A program made the translations under genes and the position numbers. A stretch of DNA of 64,000 bases from Actinomadura terrae (GTDB lineage: Bacteria; Actinomycetota; Actinomycetes; Streptosporangiales; Streptosporangiaceae), in assembly GCF_022751215.1 (NCBI RefSeq), contig NZ_JAICDG010000002.1:1240001-1304000 (forward strand), read 5' to 3'. The notes below the pieces were generated by a model. The model made no database searches and was not told where the DNA came from. It saw nothing but the letters and a program-made list of their open reading frames with translations. Shown here piece by piece: positions 1 through 8,309 of the stretch; within the stretch, counting starts at the first letter, position 1; every line of letters starts with the position of its first letter.

Positions 1-66
1 AATGTTTTCTCGGTAGAACAGCTGCTTGAAATGCTTCAACGTGTGGGCGACGGAGGTAAGCCGTGA
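1..66 (+). CDS. 3' end of an upstream gene (partial, unknown)
   Basis: An open frame runs from the window edge and ends at the TGA at 64-66. The visible C-terminus ends in VGDGGKP. Its stop overlaps the GTG start of the next gene in a GTGA arrangement, which is typical of translationally coupled genes and is the main reason to believe it is real. The DNA is AT-richer than most of the window. Only about 21 codons are visible, so no function can be given. Confidence 0.55.
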   Translation, partial: NVFSVEQLLEMLQRVGDGGKP

Positions 67-1232
67 ACGTCGCAGAGGGCCACCACAGCAGATCGTTCGA
101 GCCTGCGGAAGATCTAACTCCGAAGGCAATCGAGGCATTTCTTCGGCAAAGTGGTTGGAAATGCGAGGAGGTTCGGGAAGGGATCAGTTCGATATGGTCT
201 CTTGATCAAGCCGATGCAAGCATCATGTTGCCTTATAATCGCCGTTTTCGTGATTTTAGGGCCAGGCTATTCAATGCGCTAGACGTAATTGCGGATGTCT
301 ACAATATTCGCAATAGTGATGAACTTGAACTGAAGATTGCGGGCGCAGGAAGCGATATCTTGCTCTTGCGAGCGGATCAAGCGACGATAAATGGATCAAT
401 ACCACTTGACGAGGCCAAAAATCTTTTGACTGGCGTCAGTGTGATGCTCATGGCTGCAGCTTGTAGTGCCATTAAGCCCAGTGCGTCTATTCCAAGACGG
501 CGACCTGATATGGCAAAAGAGTTCATGTCAGAGGAAGTGCGCATGGGTCATACACTGCGCGGGAGTTTCGTCCTGACGATTTATGCGCGTCACGCTGATG
601 GCCAGGTGGAGGAGTTGCCTGAGGCAGAGAACGTCGAGGCGAGTCAAGAATCTCAGCCGCAGATCGGCACTTACTCCAGACGCGTGATGGAGACTCTTTC
701 GACAGGATTGGAGGCGTCGAAGGAGCTTCTCAATGATGATCCCGCTATCACTCTGGAGGAAGCTGTCCAACATGGCGCCAGTGCCGAGATGATTGACTCG
801 TTGGGAAATATGAGTCAACACCCGGGATTGCGTGCCCTGGATATGGCCTTTCGGTGGTCGCCGGCGCAACCTGCTCCTGCGCAGCGAGTGGCAAGCAGGG
901 TGGTCCTTCCAAGGCCCCAGCCGGAGAGAATCGAATTCGTGCGGGATTCTCTAAAAAGTCAGCCAGTCGCAGAGCGAGGCGAAATAATTGGCCATGTGGT
1001 GCGCTTGGAGCGTCCCGAAGGTCACGACAGCGGCATCGCGGTAATTGATGGATACGTTGGAAAGTCTCGGAAGCGAGTAAAAGTAGAGCTTTCGGGGGAA
1101 AGTTACCTCATTGCGATCTTTGCGCATCAAGAAAGGCGTCTTGTTGTCGCTTCGGGCCGCTTGGCGCTCGAAAGAAGGTCCTGGTGGCTCAAGGGCAGAA
1201 TTTCACTGAGGATCTATGGATCGCTGAAATAG
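63..1232 (+). CDS. Hypothetical protein in AT-richer DNA, coupled to the upstream gene
   Basis: This encodes 389 residues of no family I can name with confidence. The GTG start overlaps the stop of the preceding gene, so the two are probably co-translated and may act together. There is no signal peptide or clear membrane span. The N-terminal 170 residues look like a mixed alpha/beta domain, the middle (about 200-300) is Pro/Gln-rich and linker-like, and the last 90 residues (GEIIGHVVRLERP to the end) alternate hydrophobic strands like a small beta-barrel or OB-type fold. Codon use is less GC-biased at third positions than in the housekeeping genes nearby, which suggests transfer. Such two-gene units often occur in defence or mobile islands, but nothing here proves that role. 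Confidence 0.75.
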   Translation: MNVAEGHHSRSFEPAEDLTPKAIEAFLRQSGWKCEEVREGISSIWSLDQADASIMLPYNRRFRDFRARLFNALDVIADVYNIRNSDELELKIAGAGSDILLLRADQATINGSIPLDEAKNLLTGVSVMLMAAACSAIKPSASIPRRRPDMAKEFMSEEVRMGHTLRGSFVLTIYARHADGQVEELPEAENVEASQESQPQIGTYSRRVMETLSTGLEASKELLNDDPAITLEEAVQHGASAEMIDSLGNMSQHPGLRALDMAFRWSPAQPAPAQRVASRVVLPRPQPERIEFVRDSLKSQPVAERGEIIGHVVRLERPEGHDSGIAVIDGYVGKSRKRVKVELSGESYLIAIFAHQERRLVVASGRLALERRSWWLKGRISLRIYGSLK

Positions 1233-1392
1233 CTTCCGAGGCCCGCAGGCCGCAAGCCTCTGGTGGCAAGGCCCTTCAGGCGGCCGGGCGACGAAGCCTG
1301 CCGGGCCCGGACGACACAGGCCCTATGACCGGCGTACCGCGGCGGGCCCACCGGCGACGCGTAGCGGTCGCCTTGAAGGCGCGGGGAAAGTG

Positions 1393-2892
1393 TCATCCGG
1401 TGGGGGCTGGTGTGTGGTGGGCCGAGATGATCGCTTCGCGTTCGACGTCGGTGCGAGCTTTGAGGAGTTGACGTGCAAGCGCGGCGTAGGGACGTCCGTC
1501 GATGGTCGCCGGCCTGGTGGCATGGAGTGCTTGCCAAATGGTGTGCCTGTTTTGCTCCTTGGGGTATCGCGCTGGTGAGGTGGGCTTCCGGCGATCTGGT
1601 GTATGGCTGTGGGGCTCGGTGGATGTTCCGTTAGTCAGGCAGGGGGCTGGCTCGCTGTGTTTGAGTTCGGTGACCTGAGCGCAGGCTTTGCAGGGGGTGT
1701 TCAGGTCTAGTTGGTGGCCGTCTTCGCAGCGGACGTCCGGGCAGTGATGGCCTCGGCGCACGAGGCGGGTGGCTACTGCTACGGGGTCGCGGATGGGGTC
1801 GGTGTCGGTGATGTGGTAGCGCCGGTGGTCCCAGTTGCGGGTGATGCGGTTGGCCAGTTCGGCTGGCGTGCGGTGCTGCAGCTCGGCGGCGATGGCCTTC
1901 AGGACGCGCTGGGAACCGTGCTCGGGGATCTGGTGGGTCAGGGCAGGCGGCAGGGCTCGGTAGAGGTCGATGGCGGCTCGGGGGATGCGGGTCGGCGTTC
2001 GACGGTCTTGCTGGTGGTGTGTGGGCTTCCCGGCTTTGCCGGTTTCCGGCGTTTGCGCGCTCTGGTTGCTGTAGGCGCCTGCGGCGGGAAGCGGCGGTGG
2101 CTCCTCGGGGGGTGAATAGGTGGGGGGTGTCTCCTGTGGAGTACCGGTTGTTGGGAGGGGTGTGTGCCGGTTCTTGAGCGGGGTGAGTGCCGCTACGTGA
2201 GAGGGGTTCCGGTGCGGGTTGGCGTGGCGGCGGCCGTGGGTGGCGTAGTGCTCGGCGGTCTGGGTGGCGTCGTCTTCTTCTAGGACGACGCGGAGGGTGA
2301 GCCAGCCTCCTGGGCGTGCTGTTGCCTCTATGAGGCCGGCCGCCTCTAGTTCGGCCAGGCGGCGTCTGGCGGTGGGTTGGGAGGTGTTCAGGGCGGCGGC
2401 TAGGCGGGCTGTGGTGGTGTCGAAGGGGGTTGGTTTGCCGTTGCGGTGGGCTCGGTCGACGGCGGCTGTGTAGAGGCGCCAGGCTTCGGCGGAGATGGTG
2501 CCGGCGGGGCGGTGGCGTCCGGCCCAGACCATGTCCAGGGTCCAGGCCGGGACGGGGGCGTAGCGTTCGCCGGTCTCGCGGGGGCGGCGCAGGGCGGCGT
2601 GCAGGACGCTGCGTTTGGCGCCTCGGGGTGTGGAGCGGGAGAGGTAGGGGCCGTCCTGGGTGGGGGTCAGGAGTTGGCGGCGGGCGTCGTCTAGGGCGGT
2701 GGTGGAGGTGTTCGCGCGTTCGGCTAGGAAGCTGCGGCGGGCTATGGCGGGGGCGCGGGTGCCGTTTAGGGCGTGGGGCATGAGGGTCTCGTACATCGCC
2801 CACGTCCAGACGGCCAGGGCGCTGTGGGTGGGGGAGTAGATCAGGGAGCGCGGGATCTGGACGTGGCCGCGGGGGGCCTTGGCGCGCGTCAT
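1393..2892 (-). CDS. Double winged-helix DNA-binding protein, replication-initiator-like
   Basis: This 499-residue protein has two helix-turn-helix regions. The first (about 53-75, RRSFLAERANTSTTALDDAR) follows an IPRSLIYSPTHSALAVW segment that resembles the HTH_36 fold of plasmid and prophage replication initiators. The second (about 160-190, ending RRRLAELEAAGLIEA) is a classic winged helix. After residue 210 the protein is Pro/Thr/His-rich and probably disordered, with a late Cys/His patch (HHCPDVRCEDGHQ then CKACAQ) that could bind zinc. It lies on the 3' side of a tRNA-Arg gene, the side where tRNA-integrated elements sit. It could be an element-borne replication or regulatory protein. 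No integrase or excisionase is visible next to it. Confidence 0.7.
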   Translation of the reverse strand: MTRAKAPRGHVQIPRSLIYSPTHSALAVWTWAMYETLMPHALNGTRAPAIARRSFLAERANTSTTALDDARRQLLTPTQDGPYLSRSTPRGAKRSVLHAALRRPRETGERYAPVPAWTLDMVWAGRHRPAGTISAEAWRLYTAAVDRAHRNGKPTPFDTTTARLAAALNTSQPTARRRLAELEAAGLIEATARPGGWLTLRVVLEEDDATQTAEHYATHGRRHANPHRNPSHVAALTPLKNRHTPLPTTGTPQETPPTYSPPEEPPPLPAAGAYSNQSAQTPETGKAGKPTHHQQDRRTPTRIPRAAIDLYRALPPALTHQIPEHGSQRVLKAIAAELQHRTPAELANRITRNWDHRRYHITDTDPIRDPVAVATRLVRRGHHCPDVRCEDGHQLDLNTPCKACAQVTELKHSEPAPCLTNGTSTEPHSHTPDRRKPTSPARYPKEQNRHTIWQALHATRPATIDGRPYAALARQLLKARTDVEREAIISAHHTPAPTG

Positions 2893-2977
2893 TGGTGAGC
2901 CGCCGGAATGTCTGTTTCACGGTGAGCCCACAGATGGTCGCCAATGGCGGCCGCCGGTTGCATCGGGCCGCACAAAT

Positions 2978-3019
2978 GGAAAAACCCGTCCGGCCTGTTC
3001 TCGCAGGTCGTAACGGGTT
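2978..3019 (-). terminator. Probable intrinsic terminator of the tRNA-Arg gene
   Basis: Read on the minus strand, about 20 nt after the tRNA 3' end, AACCCGT (3019-3013) pairs with ACGGGTT (2989-2983) and is followed by a short T run. Placement and polarity fit termination of the tRNA transcript. Confidence 0.5.
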
Positions 3020-3038
3020 CTTGCTGGTTATTTCTGGG

Positions 3039-3110
3039 TGCCCCCTGCAGGATTCGAACCTGCGCACACGGCTCCGGAGGCCGTTGCTCTATCCCCTGAG
3101 CTAAGGGGGC
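3039..3110 (-). tRNA. tRNA-Arg (anticodon CCG)
   Basis: The minus strand folds into a full 72-nt cloverleaf. The acceptor stem is GCCCCCT/AGGGGGC, the D arm GCTC/GAGC, the anticodon stem ACGGC/GCCGT with loop CTCCGGA (anticodon CCG), and the T arm GCAGG-TTCGAAT-CCTGC. The discriminator base is A and CCA is not encoded, as is common in actinomycetes. tRNA-Arg genes are frequent attachment sites for actinomycete integrative elements. The 3' end points towards the AT-richer segment at the left edge. Confidence 0.95.
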
Positions 3111-3219
3111 TTGCGCTGCCTTGGGCTGCGCGTGAAGAAGGTTACCAGGGTTGGCCGGGTGACGCGCACGTGCGGCGTTCGCCGTGCGTCCGGGGGGTTG
3201 GTCGGCTAGCTTCTAGGCC

Positions 3220-3603
3220 GTGACCGAGCCACTGGGACGCGTGCTGGTCGTCGATGATGACGAGGTGATCCGCCAGCTCATCGCCGTGAACCTGCAACTG
3301 GAGGGGTTCGAGGTGGCGACCGCGGTGGACGGGCAGGACTGCCTGGACAAGGTGGTGGGGGTCGCGCCCGATGTGATCACGCTGGACGTGATGATGCCGC
3401 GGCTGGACGGGTGGGTGACGGCTACGCGGTTGCGGGAGGGGCCGGAGACGGCGCATATCAGGGTGGTGATGATCACGGCTCGGGCGCAGGAGCACGATGT
3501 GCGGCGGGGGCACGAGATAGGCGTCGACGCCTATGTGACGAAGCCGTTCGATCCGAACCAGCTGATCCAGACGGTGCGCAAGCTGGCGGCAGTGTCCAGA
3601 TAG
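3220..3603 (+). CDS. Single-domain response regulator (CheY-like)
   Basis: This 127-residue protein is a bare receiver domain with no output domain. The acidic pair D12/D13, phospho-acceptor D56 (TLDVMMP), T86 of MITAR and K108 (TKPFD) are all present, so it should be phosphorylatable. No kinase gene is adjacent. It starts at a GTG with no clear Shine-Dalgarno; a TAGCTT hexamer ends 7 nt upstream and could make it leaderless. Stand-alone receivers act through protein contacts, so its partner is unknown. It is followed after about 20 bp by nrtL and may share transcription with it. Confidence 0.9.
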   Translation: MTEPLGRVLVVDDDEVIRQLIAVNLQLEGFEVATAVDGQDCLDKVVGVAPDVITLDVMMPRLDGWVTATRLREGPETAHIRVVMITARAQEHDVRRGHEIGVDAYVTKPFDPNQLIQTVRKLAAVSR

Positions 3604-3611
3604 TGGTCGGA

Positions 3612-3617
3612 TAGTCT
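3612..3617 (+). promoter_or_regulatory. Candidate -10 for a leaderless nrtL transcript
   Basis: TAGTCT lies 7 nt before the GTG of nrtL. That spacing would put the transcription start at or next to the start codon. There is no well-placed Shine-Dalgarno and no convincing -35 element. Confidence 0.35.
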
Positions 3618-3624
3618 CGCGAGG

Positions 3625-4320
3625 GTGACTCCAGCCGGTGTGAGCGATGCCCTTGTGGCCGCGGTGCGGGATGCCGTGGCGCAGGGGGAGCTTGATGTCG
3701 CCGTGCCTGAGGACGCCCTTGTTTTTTGTGTGGGTGCTGGGGTTTTCGAGAGTCCTGTGGCTTTGCGGTTGGGGATCGATCCTCGGGTTGTGGCGCGGAG
3801 GGTCGGGGGGAGCGTTACAGGGCGGGGGTTTGTGCGGGTTGAGGTTGCGGTTGGGGCGGTTGTGGACGGGGTGCTGCGGGAGCCCGGGTACGGAGTTGCG
3901 CGGGTTCCTGGGGGTGGGTGGAGTGAGTGGCCCAGGACGTTCGAGAATCCTGGGTTCTCGGTGCGTTACGCATACGCGAGGGCTTGCTGGGTGGGGCGTT
4001 GGGCGCGGGACGTTGGGGTCTCGCAGGGTGTGTTCAGGGGCGGGGCTCCTGAGGAGTTGGGGTTGGTGACGGCTCTGGGGGACGTTCCCGGGCGGGCGGC
4101 CCAGGCCGAGCGGGAACGGGACGCCGGGCCGCTGGTGTTGTGCCTGGAAAGAGTGGCCGGGGCGTACCACGATGTGCACGAGCGGTGTCCGGCTGTTCCC
4201 AGGGGCGACGAGAAACCCTCGGCGGTGCATGCGGGACGCGTCAGTTTGGCGGAGGCCGCGCGCATCGCCCTTGGCAACGGCCTGAACATGATTGGCGAGA
4301 CCCCAAGAGAGCGGATATGA
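3625..4320 (+). CDS. nrtL: ArgS-related anticodon-binding protein NrtL
   Basis: This 231-residue protein is dominated by a DALR-type all-helical anticodon-binding domain like the C-terminus of arginyl-tRNA synthetase ([15 protein letters not shown] at about 110-125; C-terminal [23 protein letters not shown]). It has no HIGH or KMSKS catalytic motifs, so it cannot charge tRNA by itself. Related stand-alone proteins in Streptomyces are called NrtL and sit just upstream of lysA, as here. The stop overlaps the lysA start (ATGA), which implies coupled translation. In mycobacteria this slot is occupied by argS itself, so NrtL is probably a degenerate synthetase relic. The name is by family resemblance; the biochemical role is unknown. 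Confidence 0.8.
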   Translation: MTPAGVSDALVAAVRDAVAQGELDVAVPEDALVFCVGAGVFESPVALRLGIDPRVVARRVGGSVTGRGFVRVEVAVGAVVDGVLREPGYGVARVPGGGWSEWPRTFENPGFSVRYAYARACWVGRWARDVGVSQGVFRGGAPEELGLVTALGDVPGRAAQAERERDAGPLVLCLERVAGAYHDVHERCPAVPRGDEKPSAVHAGRVSLAEAARIALGNGLNMIGETPRERI

Positions 4321-5705
4321 GTCGAGTTCACCCTGCCGGGCCCCGGCATGCTGACGTCCTGCCCGAGGACCACCCTGTTGGTCCGGCGGACGACCTCAAC
4401 GTGCTGGACCCGCACATCTGGCCGCGCAACGCCGGACGGGACGGTGCCGTCACCCTGGGCGGTGTCGACGTGAGGGACCTGGCGCGGGAGTACGGGACGC
4501 CCCTTTTCGTCTATGACGAGGACGACGTGCGGAGCCGGGCGCGGGATTACGCGGCGGCGTTCCATGACGGGGACGTCCACTATGCGGGCAAGGCCTTCCT
4601 GTGCGTGGCCATGGCGAAGTGGTTGAACGAGGAGGGGCTCGGCCTGGACGTGTGCAGTGGGGGTGAGCTCGCGGTCGCGTTGGCGGCGGGCTTCCCCACG
4701 GAACGCATCACGTTGCATGGGAGTAACAAGGCGCCCTGGGAGCTGGAGCGGGCTCTTGAGGTGGGCGTCGGACGGATCGTCCTGGATTCGTTCGAGGAGA
4801 TAGCGCGGCTGGGTTATCTGGCCCAGGAGCGTGGGGCGCGGCCCAAGGTGATGGTGCGCGTCACCACGGGGGTCGAGGCGCATACGCATGAGTTCATCGC
4901 GACGGCCCATGACGACCAGAAGTTCGGGTTCTCCAGGAGTTCCGGGGCGGCGCTGGAGGCGGTCCGGAGGGTGCTCCGGCTTCCGCAGCTGGAACTGGTG
5001 GGGCTGCACAGCCATATCGGGTCGCAGATCTTCGACGTGGACGGTTTCGAGGTCGCGGCCCACCGGCTGGCGGAGCTGCTCGTCGCGATCCGGGACGAGC
5101 ACGGGGTCGAGCTGCCGGAGCTGGACCTTGGGGGCGGGTACGGGATCGCCTACGTCCCCGGCGAGGAGCCGCACGACCCCAAGGCCATCGCGGACGGCCT
5201 GAGAGCCATCGTGGCGCGCGAATGCCGCGCGTACGGGCTCGAGATGCCGCGGCTGACCGTCGAGCCGGGACGGGCGATCGTGGGGCCGGGGGGAGTGACC
5301 CTGTACGAGGTCGGAACGGTCAAGGACGTCGAGGGCCTGCGGACGTACGTGTCCGTGGACGGGGGCATGAGCGACAACCTCCGCACCGCCCTGTACGGCG
5401 CCGAGTACACCGCCGTCCTGGCGAGCCGGACCTCCGACGCGGCGCCGATGCTCAGCAGACTTGTCGGCAAGCACTGCGAAAGCGGCGACATTGTGGTGCG
5501 CGACCTGTGGCTGCCCGAAGATCTTGCGGCGGGGGACCTGGTGGCGGTCGCGGCGACCGGTGCGTACTGTCGATCGATGGCCAGTAACTACAACCACGTC
5601 CCGAAGCCCGCCGTCGTGGCGGTGCGGGACGGCAGGTCGCGCGTGATCGTCCGCCGGGAGGGCGTGGAGGACCTGCTGCGGCTCGATGCGGAGGTCGAAG
5701 CGTGA
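4317..5705 (+). CDS. lysA: Diaminopimelate decarboxylase
   Basis: It catalyses the PLP-dependent decarboxylation of meso-diaminopimelate to L-lysine, the last step of lysine synthesis. The protein has 462 residues. The PLP lysine is K92 (HYAGKAF), followed by the alanine-racemase-like TIM barrel (HSHIGSQI) and the C-terminal beta domain with [12 protein letters not shown], typical of LysA. The start at 4317 is preferred over any longer frame because it overlaps the nrtL stop as ATGA and gives the family's normal N-terminus. It is followed by hom with a GTGA overlap, making an nrtL-lysA-hom operon at the aspartate-family branch point. Confidence 0.97.
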   Translation: MSRVHPAGPRHADVLPEDHPVGPADDLNVLDPHIWPRNAGRDGAVTLGGVDVRDLAREYGTPLFVYDEDDVRSRARDYAAAFHDGDVHYAGKAFLCVAMAKWLNEEGLGLDVCSGGELAVALAAGFPTERITLHGSNKAPWELERALEVGVGRIVLDSFEEIARLGYLAQERGARPKVMVRVTTGVEAHTHEFIATAHDDQKFGFSRSSGAALEAVRRVLRLPQLELVGLHSHIGSQIFDVDGFEVAAHRLAELLVAIRDEHGVELPELDLGGGYGIAYVPGEEPHDPKAIADGLRAIVARECRAYGLEMPRLTVEPGRAIVGPGGVTLYEVGTVKDVEGLRTYVSVDGGMSDNLRTALYGAEYTAVLASRTSDAAPMLSRLVGKHCESGDIVVRDLWLPEDLAAGDLVAVAATGAYCRSMASNYNHVPKPAVVAVRDGRSRVIVRREGVEDLLRLDAEVEA

Positions 5706-7015
5706 AACCCGAACGTGGCCCGCTGCGGGTGGCGCTGCTCGGATGTGGCGTCGTCGGCACGGAGGTCGTCCGGCTGCTGCGGGAGCAGGCCGTCGATCTG
5801 GCCGCGCGCGTCGGGGTCCCGCTGGAGCTCGCGGGGATCGCGGTGCGGCGCGCCGACAAGGTCCGCGCCGGTGTCGCGAAGGAACTGCTGACGACGGACG
5901 CGCACGGCCTGGTGACCCGGGACGACGTCGACATCGTGATCGAGGTCATCGGCGGCATCGAGCCAGCCAGGACGCTGATGCTGGAGGCGATGAAGACCGG
6001 CAAGTCGGTCATCACCGCCAACAAGGCGTTGCTGGCCGAGGACGGCGCCACCCTGTTCGCGGCGGCCCGGGAGTACGGGGCCGACCTCTATTACGAGGCG
6101 TCCGTGGCGGGGGCCATTCCTCTGCTCCGTCCCCTGAGGGAGTCGTTGGTCGGCGACCACGTCCACCGGGTGCTGGGCATAGTGAACGGCACGACCAACT
6201 ACATCCTCGACCAGATGGACACCTACGGCGCCGGATTCAACGACGCCCTGGAGGAGGCCCAGGCGCTCGGGTATGCGGAAGCGGACCCGACGGCCGATGT
6301 GGAGGGTTTCGACGCCGCGGCCAAGGCGGCGATCCTCGCGCAGCTCGCCTTCCATACGCCGGTGGTCGCGGCGGACGTCCACCGTGAGGGCATTACCGAG
6401 GTGAGCGCCGCGGACGTGGCCGGCGCCAAGGGCATGGACTGCGTCGTCAAGCTCCTGGCCATCTGCGAGCGCGTTCCCTCCGAGGACGGACGGAACGGAC
6501 GCGGCGTGTCGGTGCGCGTGTACCCGGCGATGATTCCGCGGTCCCATCCGCTGGCGAGTGTCCGCGAGGCGTACAACGCGGTTTTCGTGGAGGCGGAATC
6601 GGCGGGATCGCTCATGTTCTATGGGGCGGGTGCTGGGGGAGCTCCAACGGCGTCCGCGATTCTGGGCGATCTGGTCGCGGTCGCGCGCAACGTCGTCGGC
6701 GGAACGCCCGGACCGGTCGAGGTCACCTACGCGAAGCTTCCCGTCCTGCCCATGGGGGAGACGGTCACCCGCTACTACATCCAACTGGACGTCGCGGACG
6801 AGGCCGGCGTCCTCGCCACGGTCGCGGAGGAGTTCGCCCGGCACGGCGTGTCGATCCAGGCCGTCCGCCAGGTGGGGCTGGGCGAGGAGGCGCAGCTCGT
6901 CGTGGTGACCCACCGCGCGCCGGACGCGGCGCTGTCGGCGACGGTGGAGGTGCTGCGCGGGCTGGAGATGGTCCGCGAGGTCGCGAGCGTCATGCGGGTC
7001 GAGGGCGAGGAGTGA
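5702..7015 (+). CDS. hom: Homoserine dehydrogenase
   Basis: It reduces aspartate semialdehyde to homoserine with NAD(P)H, the first committed step towards threonine and methionine. In 437 residues it has an N-terminal Rossmann motif ([15 protein letters not shown]), the catalytic-domain signatures [11 protein letters not shown] and [11 protein letters not shown], and a C-terminal ACT domain (about 350-430, beginning [15 protein letters not shown]). The ACT domain is the usual site of threonine feedback inhibition in actinobacterial Hom. The GTG start overlaps the lysA stop. The downstream order hom-thrC-thrB is the usual actinobacterial one. Confidence 0.97.
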   Translation: MKPERGPLRVALLGCGVVGTEVVRLLREQAVDLAARVGVPLELAGIAVRRADKVRAGVAKELLTTDAHGLVTRDDVDIVIEVIGGIEPARTLMLEAMKTGKSVITANKALLAEDGATLFAAAREYGADLYYEASVAGAIPLLRPLRESLVGDHVHRVLGIVNGTTNYILDQMDTYGAGFNDALEEAQALGYAEADPTADVEGFDAAAKAAILAQLAFHTPVVAADVHREGITEVSAADVAGAKGMDCVVKLLAICERVPSEDGRNGRGVSVRVYPAMIPRSHPLASVREAYNAVFVEAESAGSLMFYGAGAGGAPTASAILGDLVAVARNVVGGTPGPVEVTYAKLPVLPMGETVTRYYIQLDVADEAGVLATVAEEFARHGVSIQAVRQVGLGEEAQLVVVTHRAPDAALSATVEVLRGLEMVREVASVMRVEGEE

Positions 7016-7032
7016 CTGCGAGGTCACCCCGG

Positions 7033-7038
7033 TAGAAT
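7033..7038 (+). promoter_or_regulatory. Candidate internal -10 upstream of thrC
   Basis: TAGAAT lies 36 bp before the thrC start, in the 58-bp hom-thrC gap. A transcript starting about 7 nt later would carry the strong AAGGAG Shine-Dalgarno of thrC. No good -35 is seen, so it may be weak or use an actinobacterial promoter that depends mostly on the -10. Confidence 0.35.
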
Positions 7039-7073
7039 TCCGCACGACATCGCAGGTCATCAAGGAGAACGAC

Positions 7074-8141
7074 GTGAACGCGAACGCTCGGGTGTGGCGT
7101 GGCCTGATCCAGGAGTACCGCGACCGCCTGCCGGTGACGGAGGCGACGCCCGTCGTCACCCTGTTGGAGGGCGGCACGCCGCTTCTCCGGGCGAACAGGC
7201 TCTCGCAGTTGACCGGCTGCGAGGTGCACCTCAAGGTGGAGGGCGCGAACCCCACCGGCTCCTTCAAGGACCGGGGGATGACGGTGGCCATCAGCAAGGC
7301 CGCCGAGGACGGCGCCAAGGCCGTCATCTGCGCGTCCACGGGGAACACCTCCGCCTCGGCCGCCGCGTATGCGGTACGGGCCGGGATGACCTGTGCGGTC
7401 CTCGTCCCCAACGGGAAAATCGCCATGGGCAAGCTCGCGCAGGCCCTGGTGCATGGCGCCCGGCTCCTCCAGGTGGACGGCAACTTCGACGACTGCCTGG
7501 AACTCGCCCAGAAACTGGCGGTCGACTACCCGGTGGCCCTGGTCAATTCCGTCAACAAGTACCGCCTCCAGGGGCAGAAGACGGCCGCGTTCGAAATCGT
7601 GGACGCGCTGGGCGACGCGCCGGACGTCCACTGCCTTCCCGTGGGGAATGCGGGCAACATCTCCGCCTACTGGATGGGCTACAAGGAGTACGCCGCGGAC
7701 CGCATCTCGTCCGGGACGCCCCGGATGCTCGGCTTCCAGGCGAGCGGCGCGGCGCCCTTCGTGAAGGGCGAACCCGTCCTGAAGCCGCAGACGATCGCGA
7801 CCGCCATCCGGATCGGCAACCCCGCGTCCTGGAACCTGGCGATCGCCGCGCGGGACGAGTCGGGCGGTGCGATCGACTCCGTCACCGACCGTCAGATCCT
7901 GGCCGCCTACCGGCTGCTGGCCAGGGAGGAGGGCGTGTTCGTGGAGCCCGCGTCGGCCGCGAGCGTGGCGGGGCTGCTCCAGGCGAGCGAGCGGGGTGTC
8001 GTCGAGCCCGGCTCGAAGGTCGTCTGCACGGTGACCGGCAACGGCCTCAAGGACCCCGACTGGGCCATCTCCGGCGCGCCCGCCCCGACCGTCGTCAAGG
8101 TCGACGCGCATGCGGCGGCGTCCGCCCTGGGACTCACCTGA
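7074..8141 (+). CDS. thrC: Threonine synthase
   Basis: It converts O-phosphohomoserine to threonine with PLP. At 355 residues it is the short, actinobacterial type. The Schiff-base lysine is K65 in [10 protein letters not shown]. The phosphate-binding loop [12 protein letters not shown] and the C-terminal glycine-rich region ([13 protein letters not shown]) are present. The GTG start at 7074 follows AAGGAG with ideal spacing. It lies between hom and thrB and completes the threonine branch with them. Confidence 0.97.
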   Translation: MNANARVWRGLIQEYRDRLPVTEATPVVTLLEGGTPLLRANRLSQLTGCEVHLKVEGANPTGSFKDRGMTVAISKAAEDGAKAVICASTGNTSASAAAYAVRAGMTCAVLVPNGKIAMGKLAQALVHGARLLQVDGNFDDCLELAQKLAVDYPVALVNSVNKYRLQGQKTAAFEIVDALGDAPDVHCLPVGNAGNISAYWMGYKEYAADRISSGTPRMLGFQASGAAPFVKGEPVLKPQTIATAIRIGNPASWNLAIAARDESGGAIDSVTDRQILAAYRLLAREEGVFVEPASAASVAGLLQASERGVVEPGSKVVCTVTGNGLKDPDWAISGAPAPTVVKVDAHAAASALGLT

Positions 8142-8309
8142 GCGCCGCACGAGGCGACCTTGAGTGCCGCGTTAGGACGGTCTAGGCCGCGCCAAGGCGA
8201 TCCTCAGGGCCGCGTTAGGGCGGCCTGAAGGCGGCGTTAAGGCGGTCTCCACTTTCGGTAGCGGCGTCCACGCTGTTCTACTGCGAAGCTTCACTGCGAA
8301 GGGGCGGCG
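8142..8309. repeat. Imperfect tandem repeats between thrC and thrB
   Basis: About five diverged copies of a 20-23 bp unit follow one another from about 8143 to 8250. Each has a form like GCCGCGTTAGGGCGGCCTGA, with cores GTTAGGACGG, GCCAAGGCGA, GTTAGGGCGG and GTTAAGGCGG. There is no open frame and no obvious hairpin-plus-T terminator. The rest of the gap, to 8309, presumably holds the thrB leader and start signal. Confidence 0.6.

Noticed and set aside
1631-3067. Long minus-strand frame of 478 codons overlapping the tRNA-Arg gene
   Set aside because: It runs through the tRNA and is a shifted reading of the double winged-helix gene; its product is a low-complexity Pro/Arg string.
3966-5597. 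543-codon minus-strand frame opposite nrtL and lysA
   Set aside because: Antisense to two clear genes; the product is Arg/His/Pro-rich without domains, the usual shadow in GC-rich DNA.
5588-7483. 631-codon minus-strand frame opposite hom and thrC
   Set aside because: Antisense to conserved genes and without recognisable domains.
8142-8260. CRISPR-like array
   Set aside because: Units are diverged and contiguous, without constant repeats and unique spacers, and no cas genes are present.
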